DNA of 51,935 nt, taken from assembly GCF_003026285.1 (NCBI RefSeq), contig NZ_PYOD01000025.1, positions 1 to 51,935 of the forward strand, given 5' to 3'. The translations under genes and the position numbers were made by a program. Every line of letters begins with the position of its first letter. Within the stretch, counting starts at the first letter, position 1. Positions 9,218 through 17,534 of this stretch are shown piece by piece. Under the pieces are notes generated by a model that did no database searches, was not told where the DNA came from, and saw only the letters and a program-made list of their open reading frames with translations. This stretch comes from Photobacterium profundum (GTDB lineage: Bacteria > Pseudomonadota > Gammaproteobacteria > Enterobacterales > Vibrionaceae).

Positions 9218-9475
9218 ATGGCTAAGGGGCAATCTCTACAAGACCCGTTTTTGAATGCGCTGCGTCGTGAAAGAATACCGGTCTCAATTTACCTGGTGAA
9301 CGGCATTAAACTTCAAGGCCAGATTGAATCATTTGATCAGTTTGTGATTCTGCTTAAAAACACTGTTAACCAGATGGTTTATAAGCATGCAATTTCTACA
9401 GTTGTTCCAGCTCGTCCGGTGAATCATCACCATGCGAGCGATCGTCCAGCTACCCCAGAAAAAGCAGAAGAATAA
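9218..9475 (+). CDS. hfq: RNA chaperone Hfq
   Basis: Hexameric Sm-like protein that binds U-rich and A-rich RNA and helps small RNAs pair with mRNAs. The 85-residue product has the Sm1 strand region (LRRERIPVSIYLVNGIKLQG, residues 15-34) and the Sm2 signature YKHAIST. Its disordered tail is shorter than in E. coli (102 residues) and His/Pro-rich. SD AAGG sits 9 bases before the ATG, next to an AAAT repeat. The 95-base gap after miaA may hold its own promoter; TATACT at 9131-9136 is a possible -10, but I see no good -35. Confidence 0.97.
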   Translation: MAKGQSLQDPFLNALRRERIPVSIYLVNGIKLQGQIESFDQFVILLKNTVNQMVYKHAISTVVPARPVNHHHASDRPATPEKAEE

Positions 9476-9504
9476 TATTTTATTCAAAGTAAGGAGTTGA
9501 TTGC

Positions 9505-10794
9505 TTGTTTGACCGTTATGAAGCCGGTGAACAGGCGATTCTTGTTCATATCAACTTCACGCAAGACGGGGAATGGGAAGATCTAAGCGAATGTGAAATG
9601 CTGGTCTCCTCTGCGGGAGTGAATACGCTACGTGTTGTCACTGGTAGCCGAAAAACTCCCCTCCCTAAGTACTATGTGGGAGAAGGTAAAGCGCAAGAAA
9701 TTGCCGATGCAGTTCGTGCTGAAGAAGCCGAAATTGTCATATTTAACCACTCCCTATCTCCAGCGCAAGAGCGTAATCTTGAGCAATTGTGTCAATGTAG
9801 GGTGATAGATAGAACAGGTTTAATCCTTGATATTTTTGCCCAGCGTGCACGTACCCACGAAGGTAAACTTCAAGTGGAACTTGCTCAGTTACGTCATATT
9901 TCAACTCGATTAATTCGAGGCTGGACTCACCTTGAGCGTCAAAAAGGTGGTATTGGTCTTCGAGGCCCGGGTGAAACTCAGCTGGAAACGGATCGCCGCT
10001 TATTGCGTGATCGCATTAAGACAATTTTACGTAGATTAGATAAAGTGTCAAAACAGCGAGAGCAGGGACGACGAGCACGAAACCGTGCTGAAATTCCTAC
10101 TATTTCTCTGGTCGGCTATACCAATGCCGGTAAATCTACTTTGTTTAATCGCATTACAGATGCAGGGGTGTACGCAGCTGATCAGCTGTTTGCAACACTG
10201 GATCCAACATTACGTAAAATAGATGTAGCTGATGTGGGGACATCAATTCTGGCTGATACAGTAGGATTTATTCGTCACTTACCCCACGATTTAGTGGCTG
10301 CATTTAAAGCAACACTGAAAGAAACCCAAGAAGCGACGTTGTTGCTTCATGTGGTTGATGCCAGTGATGAGCGTTTCCGTGAAAACATGGACGCAGTTCA
10401 TTTAGTGCTAGATGAAATCGATGCTGGTGATGTACCTCGCTTGATAGTCATGAATAAAATTGACTGCTTGGAAGGTGCTGAACCTCGCATAGAAAGAGAT
10501 GAAGACGGGCTTCCCCGTTGTGTTTGGGTATCTGCAATGGAAGGTATAGGTATTGACCTATTGTTCCAAGCGTTAACTGAACGTCTTTCTGGCACCATGG
10601 TAAAACATACTTTACGTTTACCGCCTGAGAATGCGGGTCGATATCGAAGTAAGTTTTATCAGCTTGGCTGTATTTTGCGTGAAGAGTATGAATCTGATGG
10701 ATGCCTAATGGTTGATATTCGATTACCGTTGGCCGATTGGTCACGGTTACAAAAAAAAGAAAGTAATTTGTTAGATGACTTTATCGTTGCTTAA
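9505..10794 (+). CDS. hflX: Ribosome-associated GTPase HflX
   Basis: GTPase that binds 50S subunits and helps split or rescue stalled ribosomes. The 429-residue product has an N-terminal HflX domain, a helical linker with the glycine-rich GGIGLRGPGETQLETDRR, and a G domain with G1 GYTNAGKST (204-212), G3 DTVGFI and G4 NKID. The start is TTG at 9505, chosen because AAGGAG at 9491-9496 lies 8 bases upstream and the protein begins MFDRYEAGEQ, as in the family. It follows hfq by 29 bases. Confidence 0.96.
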   Translation: MFDRYEAGEQAILVHINFTQDGEWEDLSECEMLVSSAGVNTLRVVTGSRKTPLPKYYVGEGKAQEIADAVRAEEAEIVIFNHSLSPAQERNLEQLCQCRVIDRTGLILDIFAQRARTHEGKLQVELAQLRHISTRLIRGWTHLERQKGGIGLRGPGETQLETDRRLLRDRIKTILRRLDKVSKQREQGRRARNRAEIPTISLVGYTNAGKSTLFNRITDAGVYAADQLFATLDPTLRKIDVADVGTSILADTVGFIRHLPHDLVAAFKATLKETQEATLLLHVVDASDERFRENMDAVHLVLDEIDAGDVPRLIVMNKIDCLEGAEPRIERDEDGLPRCVWVSAMEGIGIDLLFQALTERLSGTMVKHTLRLPPENAGRYRSKFYQLGCILREEYESDGCLMVDIRLPLADWSRLQKKESNLLDDFIVA

Positions 10795-10836
10795 TGGATT
10801 AAAACTGTCGTCATATCATATTGATGGAGTTCTATA

Positions 10837-12000
10837 ATGGCGTGGAATGAGCCTGGTAACAACGACGGCCGTGATAAAGACCCTTGGGGTAATAAGAATC
10901 GCGGCGGACGTGAGCAAGGACCACCAGACCTCGACGAGGTTTTTTCAAAACTAAGTCGTAAACTTGGTGGTATTTTTGGGAATGGAAATAAAAAAGGTCC
11001 TTCAACTGGTGGCAGCGCTATTGGTTTAGGGGTAGTTGCAGTGCTGGCTACTGCAGTTTGGGGTTTTTCAGGTTTCTATACCATTGGTGAAGCTGAACGA
11101 GGCGTAGTATTACGTTTTGGTAAGTTTTATGAAATGGTTGATCCTGGCCTTAACTGGAAGCCTACATTTGTTGATGAAGTTACGCCGGTAAACGTTCAGG
11201 CAATTCGTTCACTACGCAGCTCTGGTTTAATGTTAACCAAAGATGAAAACGTATTGAAAGTAGAAATGGATGTGCAATACCGTGTTTCTGAAGCGCAAAA
11301 CTACTTATTCAGCGTAACAAATGCTGATGATAGTTTACGCCAAGCAACAGATTCTGCATTGCGCGCTGTGATTGGTGATTCGACGATGGATGAGGCCTTA
11401 ACAACGGGTCGTCAGGTTATTCGAGCGAGTACTCAAGAAGCGATTGAGAAGATCATTGAAAATTACGACATGGGTATCCTTGTTGTTGATGTGAACTTCC
11501 AGTCAGCACGTCCACCATCAGAAGTACAAGATGCTTTTGATGATGCGATTGCCGCACGAGAAGATGAAGAACGTTTTGTGCGTGAATCTGAAGCTTACAG
11601 CAACGATATTTTGCCTAAAGCAACTGGTCATGCAGAACGTTTGAAGAAAGAAGCACAAGGTTATTCTGAGAAAACCATCAATGGTGCTCTGGGTGAAGTG
11701 GCTCAATTTGAGAAATTATTGCCTGAGTATGAAGTTGCTAAAGATGTAACGCGTAGTCGTTTGTACCTTGAAACGATGGAACGTGTTTACAGCAATACCA
11801 GCAAAGTGATGATTGACTCTAAGTCGAATGGTAACTTGTTGTATTTACCGCTTGATAAACTAATGAATCAATCTGGTGATACGAAGACTAAAGCCGGTAC
11901 ATCAAGCAGTTCATATGGTATCGAGCTTGAAAAGGTTGAAAGCCCAACTCCAGCATCGACGTCACCACGTTCTGATACTGGCCGTCAAGGGAGATATTAA
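10837..12000 (+). CDS. hflK: FtsH protease modulator HflK
   Basis: SPFH/band-7 inner-membrane protein that with HflC forms a large periplasm-facing complex around FtsH and tunes its proteolysis. The 387-residue product has a Gly/Asp/Asn-rich cytoplasmic N-terminus (about 1-60), one membrane segment (about 62-85: IGLGVVAVLATAVWGFSGF), then the band-7 domain beginning at ERGVVLRFGKF and a coiled-coil helix rich in Glu/Ala. It is separated from hflC by 2 bases, so the pair is certainly cotranscribed. Confidence 0.96.
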   Translation: MAWNEPGNNDGRDKDPWGNKNRGGREQGPPDLDEVFSKLSRKLGGIFGNGNKKGPSTGGSAIGLGVVAVLATAVWGFSGFYTIGEAERGVVLRFGKFYEMVDPGLNWKPTFVDEVTPVNVQAIRSLRSSGLMLTKDENVLKVEMDVQYRVSEAQNYLFSVTNADDSLRQATDSALRAVIGDSTMDEALTTGRQVIRASTQEAIEKIIENYDMGILVVDVNFQSARPPSEVQDAFDDAIAAREDEERFVRESEAYSNDILPKATGHAERLKKEAQGYSEKTINGALGEVAQFEKLLPEYEVAKDVTRSRLYLETMERVYSNTSKVMIDSKSNGNLLYLPLDKLMNQSGDTKTKAGTSSSSYGIELEKVESPTPASTSPRSDTGRQGRY

Positions 12001-12002
12001 TC

Positions 12003-12998
12003 ATGCGTAAATTAATGATCCCAGTGGTTGTCATCTTTATCGCTCTGTTACTCATGTCTTTATTCGTAGTGAATGAAGGTGAGCGCGGTATTGTGGTACG
12101 TTTTGGTCGTATCTTGAAAGACAACAATACTGAAGTTGCTCGTATTTACGAGCCTGGTTTACATTTTAAAGTGCCACTATTTGACCGTGTACGTACACTA
12201 GATGCACGTATGCAGACAATGGATGACCAAGCTGACCGTTTTGTAACAGCAGAGAAAAAAGATGTAATCATCGATACGTACGTAAAGTGGCGTATCAGTG
12301 ATTTTGGTCAGTACTACCTAACAACAGGTGGTGGTGATAAGTCGACTGCTGAAGCACTCTTAAAGCGTAAAGTTGTTGATAACCTTCGTGCCGAAATTGG
12401 TTCGAAAGAAATCAAGCAAATTGTTTCAGGCCCAGAGCGTAAAGCTATTGTTGAAGTTGTAGATGAACCTGCTGCTGCTGAAGCCGTTGTGAATGAGATT
12501 ATTGCTGAAGTTGCACCTCGTAAAGAAGTGGAAGGTCAGCGTGATCAAATCATGGCAGATGTACTTGCTGAAACAAAAGTAAGTGCAATGAAAGATTTGG
12601 GTGTTGAAGTTGTTGATTTCCGTATGAAGAAAATCAACCTTCCGGATGAGATCAGTGAATCTATATACCGTCGTATGCGAGCTGAGCGTGAGTCTGTTGC
12701 GCGTAAGCACCGTGCACAAGGTAGAGAGAAAGCGGAAGTAATCCGTGCTCAATCTGAACTTGAAGTAGCGAAAATTCTTGCAGAAGCGGATCGTGAAGCA
12801 CGAGTGCTTCGTGGTAGTGCCGACGCAACAGTTGCTAAGATTTATGCTGATGCATTTAATCAAGATCCAGAGTTCTATAACTTCTTACGTTCATTAAAGG
12901 CGTATGAGAAGAGCTTTAGTTCTAAGAGCGATATTCTGATCGTTGATCCGAATACAGAGTTCTTTAAGTACATGAAAGAGTCGAACGGCGTAAACTAA
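12003..12998 (+). CDS. hflC: FtsH protease modulator HflC
   Basis: Partner of HflK in the HflKC-FtsH membrane complex. The 331-residue product starts with an N-terminal membrane anchor (MIPVVVIFIALLLMSLFVV, residues 5-23), then the band-7 domain (GERGIVVRFGR) and a charged coiled-coil (REKAEVIRAQSELEVAKILA region). Length matches E. coli (334). A strong terminator lies 22 bases after its stop, closing the long operon. Confidence 0.96.
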   Translation: MRKLMIPVVVIFIALLLMSLFVVNEGERGIVVRFGRILKDNNTEVARIYEPGLHFKVPLFDRVRTLDARMQTMDDQADRFVTAEKKDVIIDTYVKWRISDFGQYYLTTGGGDKSTAEALLKRKVVDNLRAEIGSKEIKQIVSGPERKAIVEVVDEPAAAEAVVNEIIAEVAPRKEVEGQRDQIMADVLAETKVSAMKDLGVEVVDFRMKKINLPDEISESIYRRMRAERESVARKHRAQGREKAEVIRAQSELEVAKILAEADREARVLRGSADATVAKIYADAFNQDPEFYNFLRSLKAYEKSFSSKSDILIVDPNTEFFKYMKESNGVN

Positions 12999-13020
12999 TA
13001 CGCGGTTGATGTTAGATAAG

Positions 13021-13051
13021 AAGACAAGGCATTAGCCTTGTCTTTTTTTTT
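13021..13051 (+). terminator. Rho-independent terminator of the hflX-hflK-hflC transcript
   Basis: Ten-pair perfect stem AAGACAAGGC/GCCTTGTCTT with an ATTA loop, running into nine Ts. Confidence 0.9.
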
Positions 13052-13091
13052 GTGGCAACAATGCCACGGTGTTATTACAGAGAAACAAGAT

Positions 13092-13286
13092 ATGTCGAAT
13101 ACGATTTGGATGGCACTAGGATTAGTCTTAATTGTTGAAGGGTTAGGTCCACTACTTGCACCTAAAGGGTGGCGAGATATGGTGAGCCAGCTAAGCCAAC
13201 AGAATGATAACAACTTACGCCGCATTGGCGGATGCCTTGTTGTTACTGGCAGTGTTATTGCTTACATGATGTATCGCAGTATGTAA
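13092..13286 (+). CDS. DUF2065 (YjeT-like) small membrane protein
   Basis: A 64-residue protein with two predicted membrane helices (MALGLVLIVEGLGPLL and GGCLVVTGSVIAYMMY) joined by a short polar loop with PKGWR, the DUF2065 pattern. The E. coli homologue YjeT (65 residues) sits in the same place between hflC and purA. Function unknown. I start at ATG 13092 (MSNTIWMALG); the longer frame from 13038 begins inside the terminator. There is no strong ribosome binding site. Confidence 0.85.
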   Translation: MSNTIWMALGLVLIVEGLGPLLAPKGWRDMVSQLSQQNDNNLRRIGGCLVVTGSVIAYMMYRSM

Positions 13287-13407
13287 ATCAGGTAAGTATG
13301 TATTCGTGATACCCTTCTTGCTGAAATATTCCTTACCGTTAAAAAATGACTGCAAGGCGTACAGTAAGGTGCTAGAATCCTTTTTTAACTACAGATAGAC
13401 GAAGAAG

Positions 13408-14724
13408 ATGGCAAATAATGTAGTCGTTCTTGGCACCCAATGGGGTGACGAAGGTAAAGGTAAGATAGTAGACCTATTAACCGAAGATGCAAAATATGTA
13501 GTTCGCTACCAAGGCGGACACAATGCAGGTCACACCCTAGTCATTGACGGTGAAAAAACTGTCCTTCACCTGATTCCATCAGGCATTCTGCGTAACAATG
13601 TTAAGTGTATTATCGGTAACGGTGTTGTACTTTCTCCTGATGCGTTGATGAAAGAAATGGGTCCACTAGAAGAACGTGGTATTCCTGTTCGTGAGCGTTT
13701 GTTCCTTTCAGAAGCTTGTCCGCTAATCCTTCCGTATCATATCGCTCTTGACCAAGCGCGCGAAGTTGCGCGTGGCAAGAAAGCTATCGGTACAACAGGC
13801 CGTGGTATCGGTCCTGCGTACGAAGATAAAGTAGCACGTCGCGGTTTACGTGTTGGCGATCTATTCGATAAAGAAGCATTTGCTGAGAAGCTTAAAGAAG
13901 TTATGGCTTACCACAACTTCCAGCTTGAGCATTACTACAATGCTGAACCTGTAAGCTACGATGAAGTACTAGCAAACGTTATGGCGCAATCTGACGTGCT
14001 AACTGCGATGGTTATCGATGTAACACAAGAGCTTGATGAGGCGCGTAAGCGTGGCGACAAGATCATGTTTGAAGGTGCACAAGGTACACTTCTAGACATT
14101 GACCACGGTACTTACCCGTACGTAACATCTTCTAATACTACTGCTGGCGGTGTTGCTGCTGGTTCTGGTTTCGGTCCTCGTCACTTAGGTTATATCCTAG
14201 GTATCGCGAAAGCATACTGTACACGTGTAGGTGCAGGTCCATTCCCGACTGAGCTATACGATGGTCTAGATAAGCAAGACCCAGTTGGTAAGCACCTAGG
14301 TACAGTTGGTAACGAGTTTGGCGCAACGACAGGTCGTTTACGTCGTACTGGTTGGTTTGATGCCGTGGCTATGCGTCGTGCAGTACAGATCAACTCAATC
14401 TCGGGTTTCTGCCTAACTAAGCTAGACGTAATGGACGGCTTAAAAGAGATCAAGATTTGTACTGGTTACAAAACTCAAGACGGTAAAACTTTAAGTGTTT
14501 CTCCAATGGCTGCAGATGCTTACGAGAACCTAGAGCTAATTTACGAAACAATGCCTGGTTGGTCTGAAAATACGTTTGGTGCTAAGACACTTGATGCGCT
14601 TCCACAAGCAGCATTAAATTACATTGCTCGTATTGAAGAGTTAACGGGTGTGCCAATCGATATTATTTCGACTGGTCCAGATCGTAATGAAACTATTATC
14701 AAGGTTCACCCATACGGTGAATAA
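13408..14724 (+). CDS. purA: Adenylosuccinate synthetase PurA
   Basis: GTP-dependent ligation of IMP and aspartate, the first committed step to AMP. The 438-residue product opens with the P-loop-like GTQWGDEGKGKIVDLL, then QGGHNAGHT, GTTGRGIGPAYEDK, and the C-terminal GPDRNETI. Codon use is strongly biased to highly expressed codons. It has its own leader (13287-13407) with SD-like GAAGA just before the ATG, and ends in a terminator. Confidence 0.98.
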   Translation: MANNVVVLGTQWGDEGKGKIVDLLTEDAKYVVRYQGGHNAGHTLVIDGEKTVLHLIPSGILRNNVKCIIGNGVVLSPDALMKEMGPLEERGIPVRERLFLSEACPLILPYHIALDQAREVARGKKAIGTTGRGIGPAYEDKVARRGLRVGDLFDKEAFAEKLKEVMAYHNFQLEHYYNAEPVSYDEVLANVMAQSDVLTAMVIDVTQELDEARKRGDKIMFEGAQGTLLDIDHGTYPYVTSSNTTAGGVAAGSGFGPRHLGYILGIAKAYCTRVGAGPFPTELYDGLDKQDPVGKHLGTVGNEFGATTGRLRRTGWFDAVAMRRAVQINSISGFCLTKLDVMDGLKEIKICTGYKTQDGKTLSVSPMAADAYENLELIYETMPGWSENTFGAKTLDALPQAALNYIARIEELTGVPIDIISTGPDRNETIIKVHPYGE

Positions 14725-14756
14725 TTACCTAATAAGGTAATTGATAATGTTTGATG

Positions 14757-14783
14757 AAAGCCAACCGAAAGGTTGGCTTTTTT
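14757..14783 (+). terminator. Rho-independent terminator of purA
   Basis: Ten-pair stem AAAGCCAACC/GGTTGGCTTT with a GAAA loop, followed by Ts. Just upstream, overlapping the purA stop, is a second smaller inverted repeat AATTACCT-AATA-AGGTAATT (14723-14742) with no T run. Confidence 0.9.
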
Positions 14784-14825
14784 ATTGCCTGTTATTTGAT
14801 GTTACCCTCTAGTCTATTTTTAAGT

Positions 14826-14847
14826 GGCAAAAAGTTGCCGTTTTTTT
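14826..14847 (+). terminator. Second terminator-like hairpin between purA and motX
   Basis: Stem GGCAA/TTGCC with AAAG loop, then G and seven Ts. It lies between the purA terminator and the motX promoter and may insulate motX from read-through. Confidence 0.55.
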
Positions 14848-14859
14848 ATCGCTTTTCTC

Positions 14860-14886
14860 TAAAGTCTGAAATGGTGTGGTCGATAA
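14860..14886 (+). promoter_or_regulatory. Sigma-28 (FliA) promoter of motX
   Basis: TAAA at 14860-14863, a 15-base spacer, then GTCGATAA at 14879-14886. The flagellar sigma-28 consensus is TAAA-N15-GCCGATAA, so 11 of 12 fixed bases agree with exact spacing. It lies 29 bases before the motX ATG, matching the late flagellar expression known for Vibrio motX. Confidence 0.85.
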
Positions 14887-14915
14887 GCTATTTACGGCTT
14901 AAGAGAGATTAGTTG

Positions 14916-15542
14916 ATGAACCTGCGTCACTTATTATTTTCGACATTACTGGTAGTTACACCTGTATATGCATTGGAAGATGTAGGTGATGCTGTGCCTG
15001 TTTACACTGACGCTGAATTGATTAAGTTATTTGAAAGCAATACCCATCTGCAGCAACTAAAAGTAGATGATTGCCAGCTGGTACAAGATATTGAAGCACG
15101 AGCGAAACGCGTAGAATCCCCCTCTTACCAGTTCTTGTATGGCGATATGCTGGCTTGGGGCGTCTGTGTTGAGCGGGATGTTGAGTTAGGCGTGTATTAC
15201 ATGCAGTCTGCTGCGCACCAAGGTTCACCAGCGGCACTTGAACAGCTTGGTCGTTATTATGCAAAAGGCACGTTAGTTCAACAAGACCGTGAACGGGCTA
15301 TCCCATATTTGCGTGAAGCTGCTGCAATGGGCAATGTTGATGCCCGCATTCAACTTGCTGAGTTATTATTGAATAATTACGGTAGCCCACTGGATTTTGA
15401 AGATGCATATCGCTGGTTGTATAACACAGTAACGGCCAGTAAGAGCTCGCATCGAAAGATTGCCCAGTTACGTATGGGGCTTGAGCGCCGGATGCCTGAA
15501 AACATTATTGCACGAGCAAAACGTCGTGATACTTTCTGGTAA
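14916..15542 (+). CDS. motX: Sodium-driven flagellar motor protein MotX
   Basis: Periplasmic T-ring component that with MotY assembles the PomA/PomB sodium-driven stator around the polar flagellar motor. The 208-residue product has a signal peptide (MNLRHLLFSTLLVVTPVYA), then Sel1/TPR-like repeats (GDMLAWGVCVERDVELGVYY, LEQLGRYYAKGTLVQQD, ARIQLAELLLNNYGSPLD) and the conserved C-terminal segment NIIARAKRRDTFW that I recognise from Vibrio MotX. Cys residues near DDCQLV and GVCVE could form the known disulphide. Position after purA matches V. cholerae. ATG 14916 is preferred over TTG 14913. No other flagellar gene is nearby. Confidence 0.93.
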   Translation: MNLRHLLFSTLLVVTPVYALEDVGDAVPVYTDAELIKLFESNTHLQQLKVDDCQLVQDIEARAKRVESPSYQFLYGDMLAWGVCVERDVELGVYYMQSAAHQGSPAALEQLGRYYAKGTLVQQDRERAIPYLREAAAMGNVDARIQLAELLLNNYGSPLDFEDAYRWLYNTVTASKSSHRKIAQLRMGLERRMPENIIARAKRRDTFW

Positions 15543-15594
15543 AGATTTATCTTGTCTTAATTATCTCGATTTTTGACCCCTTATTCCCCCTAAT

Positions 15595-15622
15595 AAAAAA
15601 GCGTAACCATTGGCTACGCTTT
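15595..15622 (-). terminator. Terminator of hmp (possibly shared with motX)
   Basis: Eight-pair stem AAAGCGTA/TACGCTTT (15598-15605 and 15615-15622). Read on the minus strand it is followed by a run of Ts from the A tract at 15595-15600, so it fits hmp best; the plus direction has only three Ts but could still stop motX transcripts. Confidence 0.75.
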
Positions 15623-15695
15623 AGAACTATGACACTTCGCTTTTATTGTACATACTGAATCAGTGAGCAGCTTCAGCACGTTCCCACAGTATCTT

Positions 15696-16880
15696 TTATA
15701 GTACTTTATGTGGACCAAAGCATTCGTAGTGAATATTGCCTTCTTGCACACCTAATTCAATAAGCTGTTTTGCAACATGCTGCATGAAACCAACTGGACC
15801 ACAGAAGTAATAATGCGTTGCAGGGTCAATTAATTGCGGTGCAACAACATTCAAATCAATCATGCCTTGGTAATCGAAATCTTCAGCTGGGCGATCAGTG
15901 GCGAGTGGTTCACGATACCAAGTTGTCGCACTGATATGATCGTACTTATCTGCCAGCGCATTCACATAATCTTTAAAGGCGTGGTGACTACCATTTTCAG
16001 TTGCGTGCAACCAATGCACTGATGCTTGATGCTCTGTTAACGCATCTAACATTGATAATGTTGGTGTTAAACCTACACCAGCTGAAATTAATGTAACGGG
16101 TGTAGTTGCCGGTACATCTAAAAAGAAATCGCCTGCAGGTGCGGCAAGTTGTACGGTATCACCAACAGTGAGTTCATTGTGCAGGTAATTAGAGACTTTA
16201 CCGCCTTCTTCACGCTTAACCGAGATTCGGTAACTATCGGTACGTGGCGCTGATGATAAGCTGTACTGACGTATTTCCTGAAATTCAAAGGCGTCAGGAG
16301 TGAGGTAGATACCTAGGTATTGTCCCGGTTTAAAGTTTGAAACCGTGCCACCATCTGTTGGCTTGAAAGTGAAACTGGTAATAACATCACTTTCTTGTGT
16401 TTTTTCGATTAATGTAAATTCACGCGTTCCACGCCAGCCACCCGTTTTGTCTTCATTTTCTTGATAGATCGCTTCTTCGCGAGTAATGAATACGTTGGCA
16501 AGTACGCCGTATGCTTCACCCCAAGCATCTAATACTTCTTGTCCTGGTGACAACAATTCATCAATCGTTGCCAATAAATGACCGCCAACAATTTGATATT
16601 GTTCAGCAGTAATCATGAAACTTGTATGTTTATGAGCGATTTTTTCAACAGCAGGCAATAGGGCGGCTAGATTGTCGATGTTGTTCGCATAGGCGCAAAT
16701 TGCATTAAATAATGCTTCTCGTTGATCGCCATTGCGCTGATTACTCATATTAAAAATATCTTTGAGTTCAGGGTTATGGCTAAACATGCGCTCATAAAAG
16801 TGCGCGGTTAGTTTTGGGCCTGTTGCAGCGACAACTGGCGCTGTTGCTTTAACGATATCAATAGTTTGTTGACTTATCAT
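15696..16880 (-). CDS. hmp: Flavohemoprotein Hmp, nitric oxide dioxygenase
   Basis: Oxidises nitric oxide to nitrate using oxygen and NAD(P)H; cytoplasmic. The 394-residue product has a globin domain (about 1-140) with distal Tyr29 in HFYERMF and proximal heme ligand His85 in KIAHKHTSF, then a FAD domain (RQYSLSSAP, GKVSNYLH) and an NAD domain (LISAGVGLTPTLSMLD, YYFCGPVGFM). Length equals E. coli Hmp (396). It is divergent from nsrR and its start lies 12 bases from a good NsrR operator, so repression by NsrR until NO is present is the likely control. Confidence 0.97.
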   Translation of the reverse strand: MISQQTIDIVKATAPVVAATGPKLTAHFYERMFSHNPELKDIFNMSNQRNGDQREALFNAICAYANNIDNLAALLPAVEKIAHKHTSFMITAEQYQIVGGHLLATIDELLSPGQEVLDAWGEAYGVLANVFITREEAIYQENEDKTGGWRGTREFTLIEKTQESDVITSFTFKPTDGGTVSNFKPGQYLGIYLTPDAFEFQEIRQYSLSSAPRTDSYRISVKREEGGKVSNYLHNELTVGDTVQLAAPAGDFFLDVPATTPVTLISAGVGLTPTLSMLDALTEHQASVHWLHATENGSHHAFKDYVNALADKYDHISATTWYREPLATDRPAEDFDYQGMIDLNVVAPQLIDPATHYYFCGPVGFMQHVAKQLIELGVQEGNIHYECFGPHKVL

Positions 16881-16892
16881 GACTTTCTCTTA

Positions 16893-16915
16893 AAGTTATA
16901 TTTATAATGCACCTT
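16893..16915. promoter_or_regulatory. NsrR operator between hmp and nsrR
   Basis: A 23-base inverted repeat made of AAGTTATATTT, one base, TAATGCACCTT. Compared with the NsrR half-site consensus AAGATGCATTT it matches 8 of 11 in the left arm and 9 of 11 in the right arm, with the normal one-base centre. It sits 13-35 bases upstream of the hmp start, placed to block that promoter, and 68 bases from nsrR, so it may also autoregulate. Confidence 0.8.
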
Positions 16916-16982
16916 ATAAGTTGTATCTGATCTGTATCTTTTAGTCAAGAACAAGATTAAAATGGACGAAAGAGGAGTTATT

Positions 16983-17417
16983 GTGCAGTTAACCAGTTTT
17001 ACAGACTACGGCCTTCGTGCCTTGATATACCTTGCAACTTTGCCTGAGGGCGAATTAACCAGCATTAGTAAAGTGACTGAAGTTTATGGTGTATCCCGTA
17101 ACCACATGGTTAAGATCATTAATAAATTAGGTCAACTTGGCTATGTGGATACTGTGCGAGGAAAAAACGGTGGTATTCGTTTAGGAATGCCTGCTAACAG
17201 AATTATTCTGGGTGATGTGGTGCGTGCAACTGAACCGCTGCAGATCGTTAATTGCAGTGAAGATTTTTGTCATATTACGCCAGCCTGCCAACTAAAAGGA
17301 ATTTTGGCATCAGCAAGAAGTGCGTTTTTAGCTGAGCTTGATAAACATACTTTGCTAAGCTTAATTGATAATAATCCACCGTTACTTGTATTGCTTGATC
17401 GTCCTGTAACGGAATAA
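16983..17417 (+). CDS. nsrR: Nitric-oxide sensing repressor NsrR
   Basis: Rrf2-family dimer whose iron-sulfur cluster is destroyed by NO, releasing targets such as hmp. The 144-residue product has the winged helix (about 1-75, ISKVTEVYGVSRNHMVKIINKL) and the three cluster cysteines at 91, 96 and 102 in CSEDFCHITPAC, the exact E. coli positions. I use GTG 16983 because GAGGAG lies 5 bases upstream and the protein begins MQLTSFTDYGLRALIY; the upstream ATG at 16962 has no such site. It is divergent from its presumed target hmp and upstream of rnr, as in E. coli. Confidence 0.95.
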   Translation: MQLTSFTDYGLRALIYLATLPEGELTSISKVTEVYGVSRNHMVKIINKLGQLGYVDTVRGKNGGIRLGMPANRIILGDVVRATEPLQIVNCSEDFCHITPACQLKGILASARSAFLAELDKHTLLSLIDNNPPLLVLLDRPVTE

Positions 17418-17534
17418 CGCATATAACAATAACTTCCCATCTTATTAGTGGAGTAAAGTTTTTTGCTTTGCTCCCGTCTGTTCACCTATGGTTTGAGTAT
17501 ACCTAACGTATATTTTGCCAACATGGATCAGCTT

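Noticed and set aside
12426..12863. 145-residue frame antisense to hflC
   Set aside because: Cys/Phe/Thr-rich shadow of hflC with no ribosome site or known domain.
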